From Tetradesmus obliquus (Eukaryota; Chlorophyta; Chlorophyceae; Sphaeropleales; Scenedesmaceae), in assembly GCA_030272155.1 (NCBI GenBank), contig CP126198.1, positions 2,356,001 to 2,420,000 of the forward strand: a stretch of 64,000 nt of DNA, read 5' to 3'. Position numbers and translations under genes: made by a program. This document shows positions 43,725 to 54,168 of the stretch, one piece after another (position 1 is the stretch's first letter; each line of letters begins with the position of its first letter). Below the pieces are notes generated by a model, which was given only the letters and a program-made list of their open reading frames with translations, had not been told where the DNA came from and ran no database searches.

Positions 43725-44298
43725 TGGTGTGCTGCTACTGCTTGGTTGCTGCTGCTGCTGCTTGCTCCTTGTGGTTCCCTAGCTGCTGTCGGTTCGTTAA
43801 AGTCGTTGAACGTCCTTAGTTAGCATATTAAAGTGCTCCTCAAGCTGCATCGCTACTTTCACACGACAACACCGGATGCGTCTGATGCCCCTCGTCGCAG
43901 TTCGGTCGCCTGAACAATATTTCTATGGGTGCCACGCCAGTCTGAAGACATGTTTGCAAACCAAATGCTGGAAGAATTATTTCAACACATTATAAAGTCT
44001 TGCTGCCTGATCACATTCCCTGCCAAGAAACAGAAGGTCGCCAGTTACAAAACAACTCTGAATGAACATTCAGCAGCCTCCCCCTTGCCCCACGTGGGGG
44101 AGTGGGCCTGAGCTCCTTTGAAATCAACACAAGAATGCCTGCACAAGACACCAAGCGCTGTACATGACGCTGTTGAACAGCAAGAAAACACTGCAGCCAA
44201 GTTGCATCATGCAGTGCACACTGCTGGCACCTACTAGCCTGAGGCCTGCAACAACACCTCAACTGCACACCATAATGCTAGTGACATGACACAGACCC

Positions 44299-44490
44299 CT
44301 ATTCTGACTCGCTACCGATATCTACATCATCAAACAGCAGCTCCTCTACCTCTGCCACCAATGATGGGTCTAGCTGCTGCAAAATCTCTGATAAATATCC
44401 CTGCTTGTCAGGTTCTAGGGTATACACCACCCCTGCCACTCCAGCAGGCCGTGGCAGCTTCTGCACCCTGCGCTGAAGGCTCAGCGGCAT
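44299..44490 (-). CDS. Small acidic-tailed ORF or last exon, copy B
   Basis: No difference seen from the 63-codon frame at 30647-30456, including the acidic C-terminus and the upstream acceptor. Confidence 0.5.
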   Translation of the reverse strand: MPLSLQRRVQKLPRPAGVAGVVYTLEPDKQGYLSEILQQLDPSLVAEVEELLFDDVDIGSESE

Positions 44491-44592
44491 GTGCAAGTTG
44501 CGCTGCTGGTTAAAGTAGAAGCTGTGAATAATAAACAAACGACGCACACGCTGTTTGCACGTTGCAAATCGCCAAGCCAATATGGCTATGCC

Positions 44593-47500
44593 TCAGGTGC
44601 TAGAGGGCACCAGTGACATGCTGTTCAACATTTGGAACATGCGAGCTGCCCACTTGCGTGGCAGCCACGCACAAAGCACAAAGCTGGCCAGCATCACGTT
44701 TAGACTATTGTCCAAACTGGCCAACTGCCGCTCGCACGCTGGTCTATGGCTGCACCGGCCACCGCCACCACAGCCTTGAAGATGATCTGGACAGTAGACG
44801 ACAGCCTTGACGGCAGAGTGCCTGCATGCCATCAGTGCACCTTGAGGTGGCCAAATTGCACGACACCTTCTGCATGACAGAATGACACGCAATAAGAACA
44901 CGTCCCTGTATGAACTTATGGGTCGCTTTCAACGAACAGCAAACAAAAGCGCACCAAGGCATATGCTATGCATGCTGTTGCCAGTTGATCACCAGTGCAC
45001 AAACGCACCACATATTCATCTTGCACCCTTTTAGTTTTCCCTCCACAGAGATGCCGAAGGAATGGTTATTATTATTTATTACAGAGATGCCGAGACATGG
45101 CATTGATGCTATGGTTTTCGACTGATAGCATGAATATGCAGCTGCTATCCCCTAGGACATAACACACCCTCACCTTGCTGTAAAGCCGCAATCTGCTTTG
45201 ACTGCTTCTCAATCTGCTGCTTCATCTGCTCCAGCTTCTCGTCAATGATCTCCTCCATGGTGACCATGCGGGAGTTGAAGGTCTTCCTGCCCAGTGCCTG
45301 GTTAGCAGCTGCAACCAGCGTGCGGCACCACATATGCGTGTCAGCAGCACACAACCATGCAAAGCATGCCTGCTCGCTTGTTGCTATGTGTGCCAGCAAC
45401 TGCATGCGCTAATGCACTTAGTAGCAGCACTGAGCACTGGCCAACAAGGGCCAAGGCAACAAGCAGCATGCAATAACCACAACATACTGAAGAACCTCGA
45501 CTCCCATCCCTGCGTCGCCCCAAACAACACAGAACTACACAAGATATACTCCTACCAGTCCCGCTTATGTAATTGCTGTTGATGGCTTAGCACATCAGCA
45601 ACAGTTGGCAATGAATGACAGGATGTTGCTGCAAAGCCTGGGGCGTGCTGAGCTGCTGATATGAATCTGGACATTAAAGGACAGCACAAGGTGGAGCTGC
45701 TGGCCACGACGTCTTTTTATTGCACTGCAAAGGCCGCGGCAACAGGCAATGCACAAGGCGATAATCATTGCAGCAGCAGGTGAAGCATGCGTGCACATCG
45801 CACTGATGCAGCACACATGATCTGCAACACTGCAGCTGTGTGGGGTTTCACAGCTGCTTTGCATGCATCAGCAGACAATGTAGCTTCGGCAGGCTTGCCA
45901 CAAGCACCATCGCAAGCATATCAATAACTCACCTGCTGTTGCTGCTGCTGCTGTGGGATGAGACAGAAGACAGGTGGGAGCCGTGAAGAGCACATGCAAG
46001 GACATGCATACAGGGCGCTATTCAGCGAAGGGTCAAACAAACAGGCTTGCAATATGAAAGCACAGGGGCATGCAGCACACACGAGCACGCAGGATGGTGT
46101 TGCAGGGCTGCCTGTTGCGTTAGAAGTGTTCAAGCATGCCCCATGACACTTTACAAGCACATTGTAAAATACGCCCTAGCAGAGCGCTGCTTGGTGGGCA
46201 TGCACAGCATGTGATAACCCAGCTTGTGCAATCAATAGATTCATAGACTAATCCATGCTGCTGTGGCAGCTCAAGCTGCAGAAACCCCTTCCATGGGACC
46301 AGCATGTACTCGTGCAGGAGAGTTAGCAGCAACTGCTGGCATGCGCCACATGCGGCAACTTCATGCTAACATGCCACAAATGCATGCAACTCCAGCGCTC
46401 ACCTGGTGCTGCTGTGGTAAAGCAAGGGCCACCAAGGAATGGCAGATGATGGCGCATGCACGGGAGCAGGGCAGGGCAGGGCAGCACGTGTGTCAAGCAC
46501 AGGTTGACAATGGTGTTGTGTGTAACTAACTGTTGTGTGCAATGAGTATTCCGTTGCATGCAGCAGCATCCAGCAGTGCAGAACAGTAATGCATTCTTGT
46601 CTTTTTGACACCGCATTATGTTTTGACAGCGCAGAGTGCACACAAATAGCAATCAATGTGTGCAGTGTGTGGTGCATAATGCACTTGGGAGGGCAATGTG
46701 TTATAGCAGGAAGATACAACCAAGTTGCGGCATAAGCCTTGACATGGTTAACCTTAGATGCCTCGCTGATGCTGATGATTAGCAGACATGCATGACAGCT
46801 AGCATGCTGCATAATGGGGTGCAGGTTGTACTCCTGACAATGATTCATGCTGTTGCATGGGGTTGCACGGCTGCTCCACACACAGCAGCAAGCAATGCTG
46901 GTTTGGCAGGCTTGCCACAAGCACCATTGCAAGCACACGCACGACTCACCTGCTGCTGCTGTGGGTTGAAAGAAAAAGCCAGGTGGGAGCCGTGAAGAGC
47001 ACATGCAAAAGCACACGGGCAGGGCCAGGTTCAGCAAAAGGTCAAACAAAGAAGCTTGCAGCATGAAAGCACAGTGGCATGCAGCACACAGGAGCACGCA
47101 GGATGGTGTTGCAGGGCTGCCTGGTATTGTATTTCACAAGTATTTCACAGGTATTTCACAAGTGTTCAAGCATGCCTCATGACACTGCTTACAAGCACAT
47201 TGTAAATTACGCCCTAGCAGAGCGCTGCTTGGTGGGCATGCTCAGCATGTGATAATCCAGCTTGCACCATCAATAAAGTCATAGACTGCCCCGTGTTGCT
47301 GTGGCAGTTCAAGCTGCAGCAAACCCCGGGGAAGGGCCTTCCATGGGCCCAGCAAATAGTCTTGCAGAAAAGTTTGCAGCAACTGCTGGCCTGCGCCACA
47401 GGCAGCTACTTGATGCCAGCATGCCACCAATGCATGCAACTCCAATGCTCACCTGGTGCTGTTGTGGTAAAGCACGGGCCACCGAGGAATGGCAGGTGAT

Positions 47501-48506
47501 GGAGCAGGAGCAGGAGCAAGGCAAGGCAGAGCAGGGCAGACATCAGTGTTGCATGCAATGAGCGATACTGTATGCATGCAGCGCTCAGGAGTGGAGGATG
47601 GTAATGTGGCACTCTTGTGTTGTCTTTTGGCAGCGCAAGGTGCACACAAAAATCAACATGTGCGCAGAGTGCATGGCGCTCTTGCATGCAACAAGTGGAG
47701 TGCAGAGTGTGCAGCAACTTGCTGCAACACAGCTGGCTGCAGCAAAATCCTTTACATGGATCTGAACCACAGATGCCTCGCTGATTCTCATCAGTTGCAG
47801 ACAAGTAGCTACCATGCGCCAGGTGGTGCTGCATGCGGTGCTGTTAATAACCAGGACTGCCGGGGCATGGGTTTTGGCGGCTGCTCTACACACAGTGGCA
47901 GGCCATGCATGTTTGGCCGCCTTGCAAGCACATGCATGACTGACCTGCTGCTGCTGTAGGAACAAGAGAAGAAGCCGGGTGGGAGCCATGAAGAGTACAT
48001 GCAAGAAGGACACACGGCCAAGGCACTCGGCAAAGGATAAAACAAAAAAGCTTGCAGCATGAAAGCACCCCAAACAGGGGTCGTTTTGTAATGTAACGTA
48101 ATGTAATAGAGAGAGTAATGTAATGTAATGAAAGCACAGTGGCATGTTGTGGGTGCATGCAGTAGCACTGCTGACAGCTGGGGAATGCTGCTCTCCATGG
48201 TTGCTGCAAGCTTGCTTGATAAGCAGCTGTAGATGTAGGTTGCCAGGAACGGTGCGACCCAGCCGCACCTGCCTGCTGCTGCATGAGCAGCACCTCCTTC
48301 TGCTGCAGTGCTGCCAGCTGCTGCTGCAGTGCTGCCAGCTGCTGCTGCAGTGCTGCCAGCTCCTGCCGCAGTGCTGCCAGCTCCTGCCGCAGCAGCAACT
48401 CCCGATCCCGATCTCCAATAGCATCCTCTAGCTGCTTCTTCACACGCTCCACCTCCGTCTCTTTGGCGACAACCTTCCGCTCTATTGCCTCGGGTGTTGT
48501 AGACAT
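44593..48506 (-). CDS. Coiled-coil, probably tail-anchored protein, copy B with a different 5' exon
   Basis: The first exon starts at ATG 48506 (MSTTPEAIERKVVAKETE) and runs into at least four exact heptads of type LAALQQQ/LAALRQE, then KEVLLMQQQAG. This is unrelated to the MQQELES start used on the copy A side, although downstream units are shared: micro-exon candidates near 47945, 47450, 46950, 46400 and 45935, the coil exon near 45310-45174 (EEIIDEKLEQMKQQIEKQ) and the membrane-anchor exon near 44787. In the last exon 1 bp is missing relative to copy A (GTTTAGACT against GTTTAGGACT, near 44702), shifting the frame at the membrane segment. Exon linkage is inferred. Confidence 0.5.
48275..48400 (-). 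repeat. 21-bp minisatellite encoding coiled-coil heptads
   Basis: Five tandem 21-bp units (plus strand TGCTGCAGTGCTGCCAGC type) each encode one heptad, AALQQQL or AALRQEL, so unit gain or loss changes the coil by exactly one heptad. Confidence 0.85.
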
Positions 48507-48583
48507 GTTCTCCCTGCAATGACAGCAAGCAGCAGCGTATGGGGTGCATCTTGCTCAAATCCAACAAGTGATTCACGGCTCCT

Positions 48584-48653
48584 GCGATATGGATAAGCTC
48601 AGCTTTCTATGGATAAGCTCAGCTTTCAATATGGATAAGCTCAGCTTTCTCAG
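48584..48653. repeat. Three-copy repeat ATGGATAAGCTCAGCTTTC
   Basis: Three nearly exact copies of about 19-23 bp lie between the coiled-coil gene start (48506) and the stop of the next minus-strand ORF (48650). Confidence 0.9.
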
Positions 48654-49072
48654 ACCTTGCGAGCGTCGCCTCCAAAGACAGTGCGCAGCTCTTCGGCCTC
48701 AATGATTCTTTCAACAATGCTTGCAAGCGCCTGCGAGCGTTTCGCATCGTTCCACGCAAGAGTGCTCAATGTGCTTCTGTGCCGTGGCAGTGCGTTTGAA
48801 GGCAATGTCAATGTTTGTTTGTGCAATCGGTACAGATAATGGCAAGAAAGTGAGGCTGTGAGTTGCATGGAGTTCGGGGTTTTTCGGACCCAAGGCACGA
48901 ATGTGGCCAGAGACCTGCCTGCAATTGAAAAATTGCTCATTGCCCTCTCAAATTGTTCGAATTCACGATTTAAATATCGTTGGTTTCTGATCTCTGCAAG
49001 TGCAGTGTCATATTTCAAGACAAGACGATTATGTTCTGCCCATTTACAGGACATACAGCGTTGGTCAAGCAT
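48650..49072 (-). CDS. Hypothetical protein, 140 residues
   Basis: ATG 49072 to TGA 48650. The N-terminal part (LVLKYDTALAEIRNQRYLNR, FEQFERAMSNFS) and C-terminal part (WNDAKRSQALASIVERIIEA) look like folded, mostly helical protein. The middle (LTASLSCHYLYRLHKQ) is weaker and may be an unspliced intron. No family recognised. Confidence 0.45.
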   Translation of the reverse strand: MLDQRCMSCKWAEHNRLVLKYDTALAEIRNQRYLNREFEQFERAMSNFSIAGRSLATFVPWVRKTPNSMQLTASLSCHYLYRLHKQTLTLPSNALPRHRSTLSTLAWNDAKRSQALASIVERIIEAEELRTVFGGDARKV

Positions 49073-49079
49073 CTAAAGA

Positions 49080-50690
49080 TTTCAATTCATTACTTTAATG
49101 GCGTTGAGCGCCCTCATCAGCATTCAAGGCAACTAAGTGAGAGCTGGCACAGCTGTGCAGCAGCGCTGCTTCAGCAGCAAGTGAAGCAGCAGCATTGCGT
49201 TGCTCCCAAAAGCAGCAATTTACCTGGGCAGCAAGGTGCGCCTCGTTTTACATTTAGGTGCCACAGCACAATGCAGCCAGCAGCCAGCATGTTCCTGCCA
49301 AAGCAGCACGTCAGCGGCCTTCAACACTGCTTTGCTGCTTCGTCCAACGCATTTGCCTCATTTGCTGCTGCCTGCAGTGTGAACAGCATACATAGGAGAT
49401 GCAACAGACCGCCTCGATGTTGCTGCGTCTGCAAGCAAGGTCAGCACAGCGTTCTTCGCTTTAGCACCCCTCTGTGGTAGGCATGTGCAGCGAAGGCCGT
49501 GACATTCTGGACCCAAAGGGATTGGAGGCATTCCACAGGCTGCACCACCGCACACAGCATGCCTTATGTGACATTTGGCAGTTAGTTAAGGTGGCAAGGT
49601 GCTGCAGGTTGGGAGGCCTGCATTAAGCAGTCATTTGCAGCTGGCATGAGCTTGAACCTGGAGGAAGCCACAGCCAAGCACCAGGTAATTATGACGCAGA
49701 AGCAGCAAGTAGGCACAAGCTAAATGCTTCACACCAATGTGCCTGCAGGCAAACTTTCAGCCATGTCAAGAAAGAAACAGGCATTGCCACGACAGCCAAA
49801 GCATTGTGTCTAGCATTACTCACCTCAAACCCCCTTGGCCTGCAGCTTGCAGCTCTGGTGTATGAAAACTACAGCTCACTCAGACACCATGAATTGTCTG
49901 TTCTTGCTTGCTTCCTGCTTGCGCAATTAGTGCACGAGTACCGGGTGCCTCTGCAAGCCGGCCGTCACCTGTGCTTCCTTGATGACAACGTGGGGCTTGC
50001 TGTCAGCATGAAGCACACCATCCAGTACAAACAGGCACACAACAGTCTGGGGGATATGGGAGTTGACCTTCTGTTCCCTGGCACACCACACACCGTGGTG
50101 TAGCTCATGGAGTTTTGGTGGGACGCAAAGGGGGGCAGGCCATCTTCCAAGGAGGCCAAGGTGGCTCAGTCAGCTGCAAAGCCAGACTTCCGTGCTATGC
50201 CTACACGGGTTAAGACCAATCTGCTGGTGCTGCAGTACTGCCAAAGTCTGCTGCTGACTTCACTGGTGGAGGTCAAGTGAGTGTAGGCTACTGTTGATGC
50301 CACCAAAATTACTGTTGGAAGGGCGACTTGTCACTTGGGTGGCAACTGATGTACAGCTACATGTCCAACTGGCCATCTAGCATGCCTGAATTTCTCAAAC
50401 AGCATGTTTGAGCACCAGCAGTCCTATCAACAACCAGCTTAGGCCGGGTTGTGCTTTTGATGCTTTGACTTTTGGCAAAGAATCAAAAGATTCAAGATGG
50501 TTGCCCAACATGCTCTGAGTTTGCTTTTAGACCTGGCTTGAATCATTGAATCTTTAAATCATGGCCAGGAAAGAGCTGACACGTGAGGTCACAGAAGAAG
50601 AAAAAGAGTTTTCAATCCATACAAACAAAGTTGAAATATTAAGTTTCAAAGATTCAAGAATTTTAAGAGTCATTTAAGACCGGTCTTCCC
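49080..50690. other. Region without a confident gene
   Basis: A 99-codon plus-strand frame (49804-50103) has protein-like stretches (LDDNVGLAVSMKHTIQ) but no ATG start or recognised domain. From about 50460 to 50790 the sequence is A-rich with many AAGATTCAA(G/A) repeats and a duplicated CAACATGCTCTGAGTTTGCTTT(T/C)AGA block. Confidence 0.4.
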
Positions 50691-50939
50691 TTCGTTTGCA
50701 GCTATCTGCAGGAAAATGGCTAAGATTCAAGAAGATTCAAAGATTCAAGAGGGCTGACCAACATGCTCTGAGTTTGCTTTCAGATGCAGGACAGGGGTAT
50801 CAGCCTGTTGAACCAGAGCCGGGTGAAACCTATTCACAAATGTATATCAGCATGCTGACACAAAATGCCCCTGTTGCATGTGCTGCTGCTACTGTCCGCC
50901 TTGCAGCGACATCATGCTGGCCAATAAGGGAGCTGGCAA

Positions 50940-51949
50940 TGCCACCTGGTATCACCCCGCCAGCCTGACATCTCGGGGCTGCTACGCCAACGGGCGGCAC
51001 CCATGCGCTGCATGCAGGCCGCCTCTGGCATGTTGGCTAGCTCCTGGCACATGAACACCAGCCGCCGCCAGGCGGAAGCCCTTCGCTGGCACTGGTCACT
51101 GACGGGCGTTGAGGGTGTCTCTGAGGAGAGCATCCCTCCCGTATCGGGTGTGGGCATGCCCGGAATGCTGCAGCAGTATCAGGACGCACAGGGCACAGGC
51201 TTCTATATGGTGAATTGGGGCTGCAGGGTGAGATGCCATGCCACGTGTGTACTGACAGCAATCAGCTATCTGCAGGGCTGCATGAACATTGCCTACCAGG
51301 AAGGGTGACAGTGGATTGCATAAGTCGACATCAACAACAGTCAAATCGCATGCTTGCTCAGATGGCATCCACCCAATGATGGGACTGGGTGCTGGGACTG
51401 CTCCCTGGTCCCTTGTCCTGGTGGGCCAGCAGCAGCAGCAGCAGCAGACGTCTCATGTCAGCCAGCACGCAAGCAGCAGCATACGCTGCTGGCAGGCGCT
51501 TTGGCAGCTGTCACTGACCTTGCCATATGCTCACTATCTGTCGTCATGCCGGCCGACCCACCACTACCACCCCACTCAGCTGACACTTTTGTGCTGCAGG
51601 CCCCTGAGATCAAGAAGAGGAAGAAGTCTGGAGCCAGCAAGGGCAAGGTGAGTAACGCCAGCAAGTTAAGTTTGCTGCTTCTTTCCTTCACACATGCATA
51701 CATTTATACAGCAAGTAGCCTGCCATATGCCACTGCTGACATACATATTGTATGCTTGTCCAGGCCATCGAGCTCACGCTCGGAACATTAGGCGGTGTTC
51801 CCAAGGGCGCATTCACTGGCTCAACTGAGGTAAGGCCCTGGTAGCATAGAACCCCACTCTGCTGTGTAGCTTTTTTCAGTCACAGACTGCGTTCGTTCAC
51901 TCATACCCCAACCACACCTCTCATCACAACCAACAAGGCATCACCTTGA
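50940..51949 (+). CDS. Spliced hypothetical gene, 5' end unknown
   Basis: Well-formed plus-strand splice sites define exons ending at 51227 (GFYMVNWGCR, donor GTGAGA), 51600-51647 (APEIKKRKKSGASKGK, donor GTGAGT), 51764-51829 (AIELTLGTLGGVPKGAFTG, donor GTAAGG) and a possible last exon 51938-51949 that ends in TGA. Phases agree. The Lys/Arg-rich exon suggests nuclear localisation. The upstream exon's frame is ambiguous. It would overlap the 3' end of the convergent minus-strand ORF by a few bases. Confidence 0.4.
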
Positions 51950-52849
51950 CCACATGCGTGTAGTGGCACCTACACCTTCATGCTGGGCTCCCACGTCACC
52001 GCCTGCCGCTGCTGGCTGTGCAGCTGATGAGACGGTTGTGCCCAACTGCTGCCTGTGCTTCTGCTGCTGCAGAAGATCAGGCAGGTAATAATCATCGCTG
52101 GTGTCACTCAGGGTCATGGCCTGCCTCCCTGGCCTGACAGCCACTTCAACTTCCTCCTGCTGAACAAGCCTTGCTGGCAGGCAAGGCTGGCCCAATCGCT
52201 GCTTCTTGGTGCTGCTGTACTGAGCTGATGGAGAGACCGGGGGCTGCATGTTGACACCTGGCGCAGCTAAGGTTGGGGCCGGGGCTGTAACAGCACCGCC
52301 TACCCCTAGTGCTGCAGGCAGTCCCAGCCCAGCCACACGCAGTGCTGCTGGCTGCCCAGCAATGCAATGAAGCAAACCCTGGGTCTGTGCCAGTTGCTGC
52401 AAAGGCGAAGCCTGAACCGGCTGCCCTAGCAGCTGCTGCAGCAGTGAAGGTAGGTGTGATGCTGCAGGCTGCAGTAACTGAAGCAACATAGGAAGCTGCA
52501 CTCCCAGCGGCTGTTGTGAGGGTTGCAGTAGCTGCTGCATTGTCTGCAGCTGCCCCAGCGTACCACCCAGAGGTGTTGGCTGGCCCAGCAGTTGTTGCAA
52601 CAGAGCTGGTTGACCTAAGGCAGCACCTGCAGGTGCCACTGCACTGCCCTGCAACTGCAGCAACTGATCCAGCAACGTCATGGGCTGTTGTTGTGTTGTT
52701 TCTGGCTGCAGGGACACAGCAGCTTCAGGAGGTGCTCTTAGGCCCTGCTGATGCAGCTGTGTGGGTGCAGCATCCTCGCCCAGGTCATCGCTGTCAGCTG
52801 ACTCATCAAGGCATAGCTGTTGAGCTGGTGCTGGCCTCCTTGGCCGCAT
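51941..52849 (-). CDS. Gln/Leu/Pro-rich low-complexity protein, 302 residues
   Basis: ATG 52849 to stop at 51941, uninterrupted. It starts MRPRRPAPAQQLCLDESADS, then has repeated LLQQLLGQP/LLQLLQP segments, an Ala/Val/Pro region and an acidic Ser/Asp/Tyr patch (LSDTSDDYYLPDLL). The composition resembles transcriptional co-regulators with Gln-rich activation regions, which is only a compositional guess. Confidence 0.5.
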   Translation of the reverse strand: MRPRRPAPAQQLCLDESADSDDLGEDAAPTQLHQQGLRAPPEAAVSLQPETTQQQPMTLLDQLLQLQGSAVAPAGAALGQPALLQQLLGQPTPLGGTLGQLQTMQQLLQPSQQPLGVQLPMLLQLLQPAASHLPSLLQQLLGQPVQASPLQQLAQTQGLLHCIAGQPAALRVAGLGLPAALGVGGAVTAPAPTLAAPGVNMQPPVSPSAQYSSTKKQRLGQPCLPARLVQQEEVEVAVRPGRQAMTLSDTSDDYYLPDLLQQQKHRQQLGTTVSSAAQPAAAGGDVGAQHEGVGATTRMWSR

Positions 52850-53110
52850 GCGTGTGCTGGTGGTGCCTGAGAACGTAACAACCAGGTTTCACCCCTCAGG
52901 GCGGAGCATGCACAGACACTTGCGTGTTTTTAGTATGGATGTTCAAACGTCACAAAACTCGACCTCCCCTCCCACTGATCCCTGGTTATGCCCCGAAATA
53001 AATACGCGAATCCTGCTTAGCCCACGGGTACCAGCTGGGCATGGTACAAATGTAGCGAACAAGTGGCCTACATATAAATGTCAAGCTTTCAACGACGAAT
53101 CTAAATCAAT

Positions 53111-53910
53111 TTGAGCTGTTAGCAGTGGCACAGTGTGCTGCAAGAAAAGTGCTAAAACACGTTGCCCTGAAGTGCCCCGACTCGACTGTTACATATGTTA
53201 ACTTGCGCTGTAGAGTGTTGCTGTGGGTGCTGCTGCCTGCAACATGTTTTGATGTGTAATGTAATACTTCTGGGCTTCCCTTGCTGGCTGATCAGGCACT
53301 GCAGTTCTGGTGTGCCAAGTGCCCTGCCGCTGCTGTTGCGCTCTGCTGCTTGGCGCTGTGCGCTGCACATACAGTTTCAACTGTCATATCTGTGACATAC
53401 TGCGCAACACCGCTTCAGGCCCACCGGCAGCTGCTGCGCGCGTGCAGCTAGTGTGGCTGCACAGAGTTTGTTGAGTACTAGTATTCTACACAGTTTCCTG
53501 CAAACATCCTTCTTGTGTGATCAAGGCGAATTCTGGAGCTCAAAATTACTAGCAGTTTGGAGCTGCTGCTGCTGGCAGGTGAGGCCCTGCTGTGCAGTTG
53601 GGATGCAAGCAAACCAAAGCAGCAGCACTGGCAGCTGTGCCTTACTGTGCCTGCCACATACAGCAGGTTGCTATGCCAGCATGGCTGTCTGCTTGCAAGC
53701 TGTGTTGATTTGTTGCAAAATGCAGATGCTGCGTTTGTACCATGCCCAGCTGAGACTGTAATTGCATGCCAGCCTTTGCTGCAGCAGTTCTTAGCCTGCA
53801 CTGCATCCCTTCTGTTGCTGTTCCTGGACTTGGTGCCTGAAGTGCACACCTACCTTTTTATGCTATGGCTGATGTGCTCCTGCTGCTGCTGGGTATGCAG
53901 CTGATTTTAC
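53111..53910 (+). other. Possible upstream exons of the nuclease-like gene, unit 1
   Basis: Two protein-like stretches precede the firm exons. One (from about 53116) is open for over 100 codons in unit 3 (LADQALQFWCAKCPAAAVAL) but is stopped by TAA at about 53256-53258 in units 1 and 2. The other (about 53557-53900) reads LLLLAGEALLCSWDAS, VDLLQNADAAFV, LLLLFLDLVPEVHTYL and ends near a GTATGC donor. Linkage to downstream exons is unproven. Confidence 0.35.
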
Positions 53911-54168
53911 TGCGGCAGTAGCACTGTTTGCAATCTATGATATCTGCCTGGGCAGGAGCAGCAGCAGCAGCAGACGACAGGAAACGTTACAGCTATGTGT
54001 GCTTTGAATCACGGTGGCATGTGCTTTTCAACTGCAGTTGTTGGTGGGCGTGACAGCAGCAGCATGTGCCAGCAGGTGCCTCACTGCTGCTACCTAATTT
54101 TTTTGCGAAGGCTTTCAGTACAGCGCTGTGTTCAACGTCGTTTAATGTTCATTCCAAATTGTTTACAG

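Larger units (their letters stand above)
36040..47135. repeat. Segmental tandem duplication, copy B
   Basis: Direct-orientation partner of 20526-33290 without the 1.6-kb insertion. Its left edge begins inside the helicase remnant at CAATCTGCAAGGCG. The G1, G2 and small-ORF genes are conserved open; the resolvase and Ala-rich gene carry lesions different from those in copy A. Confidence 0.95.
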
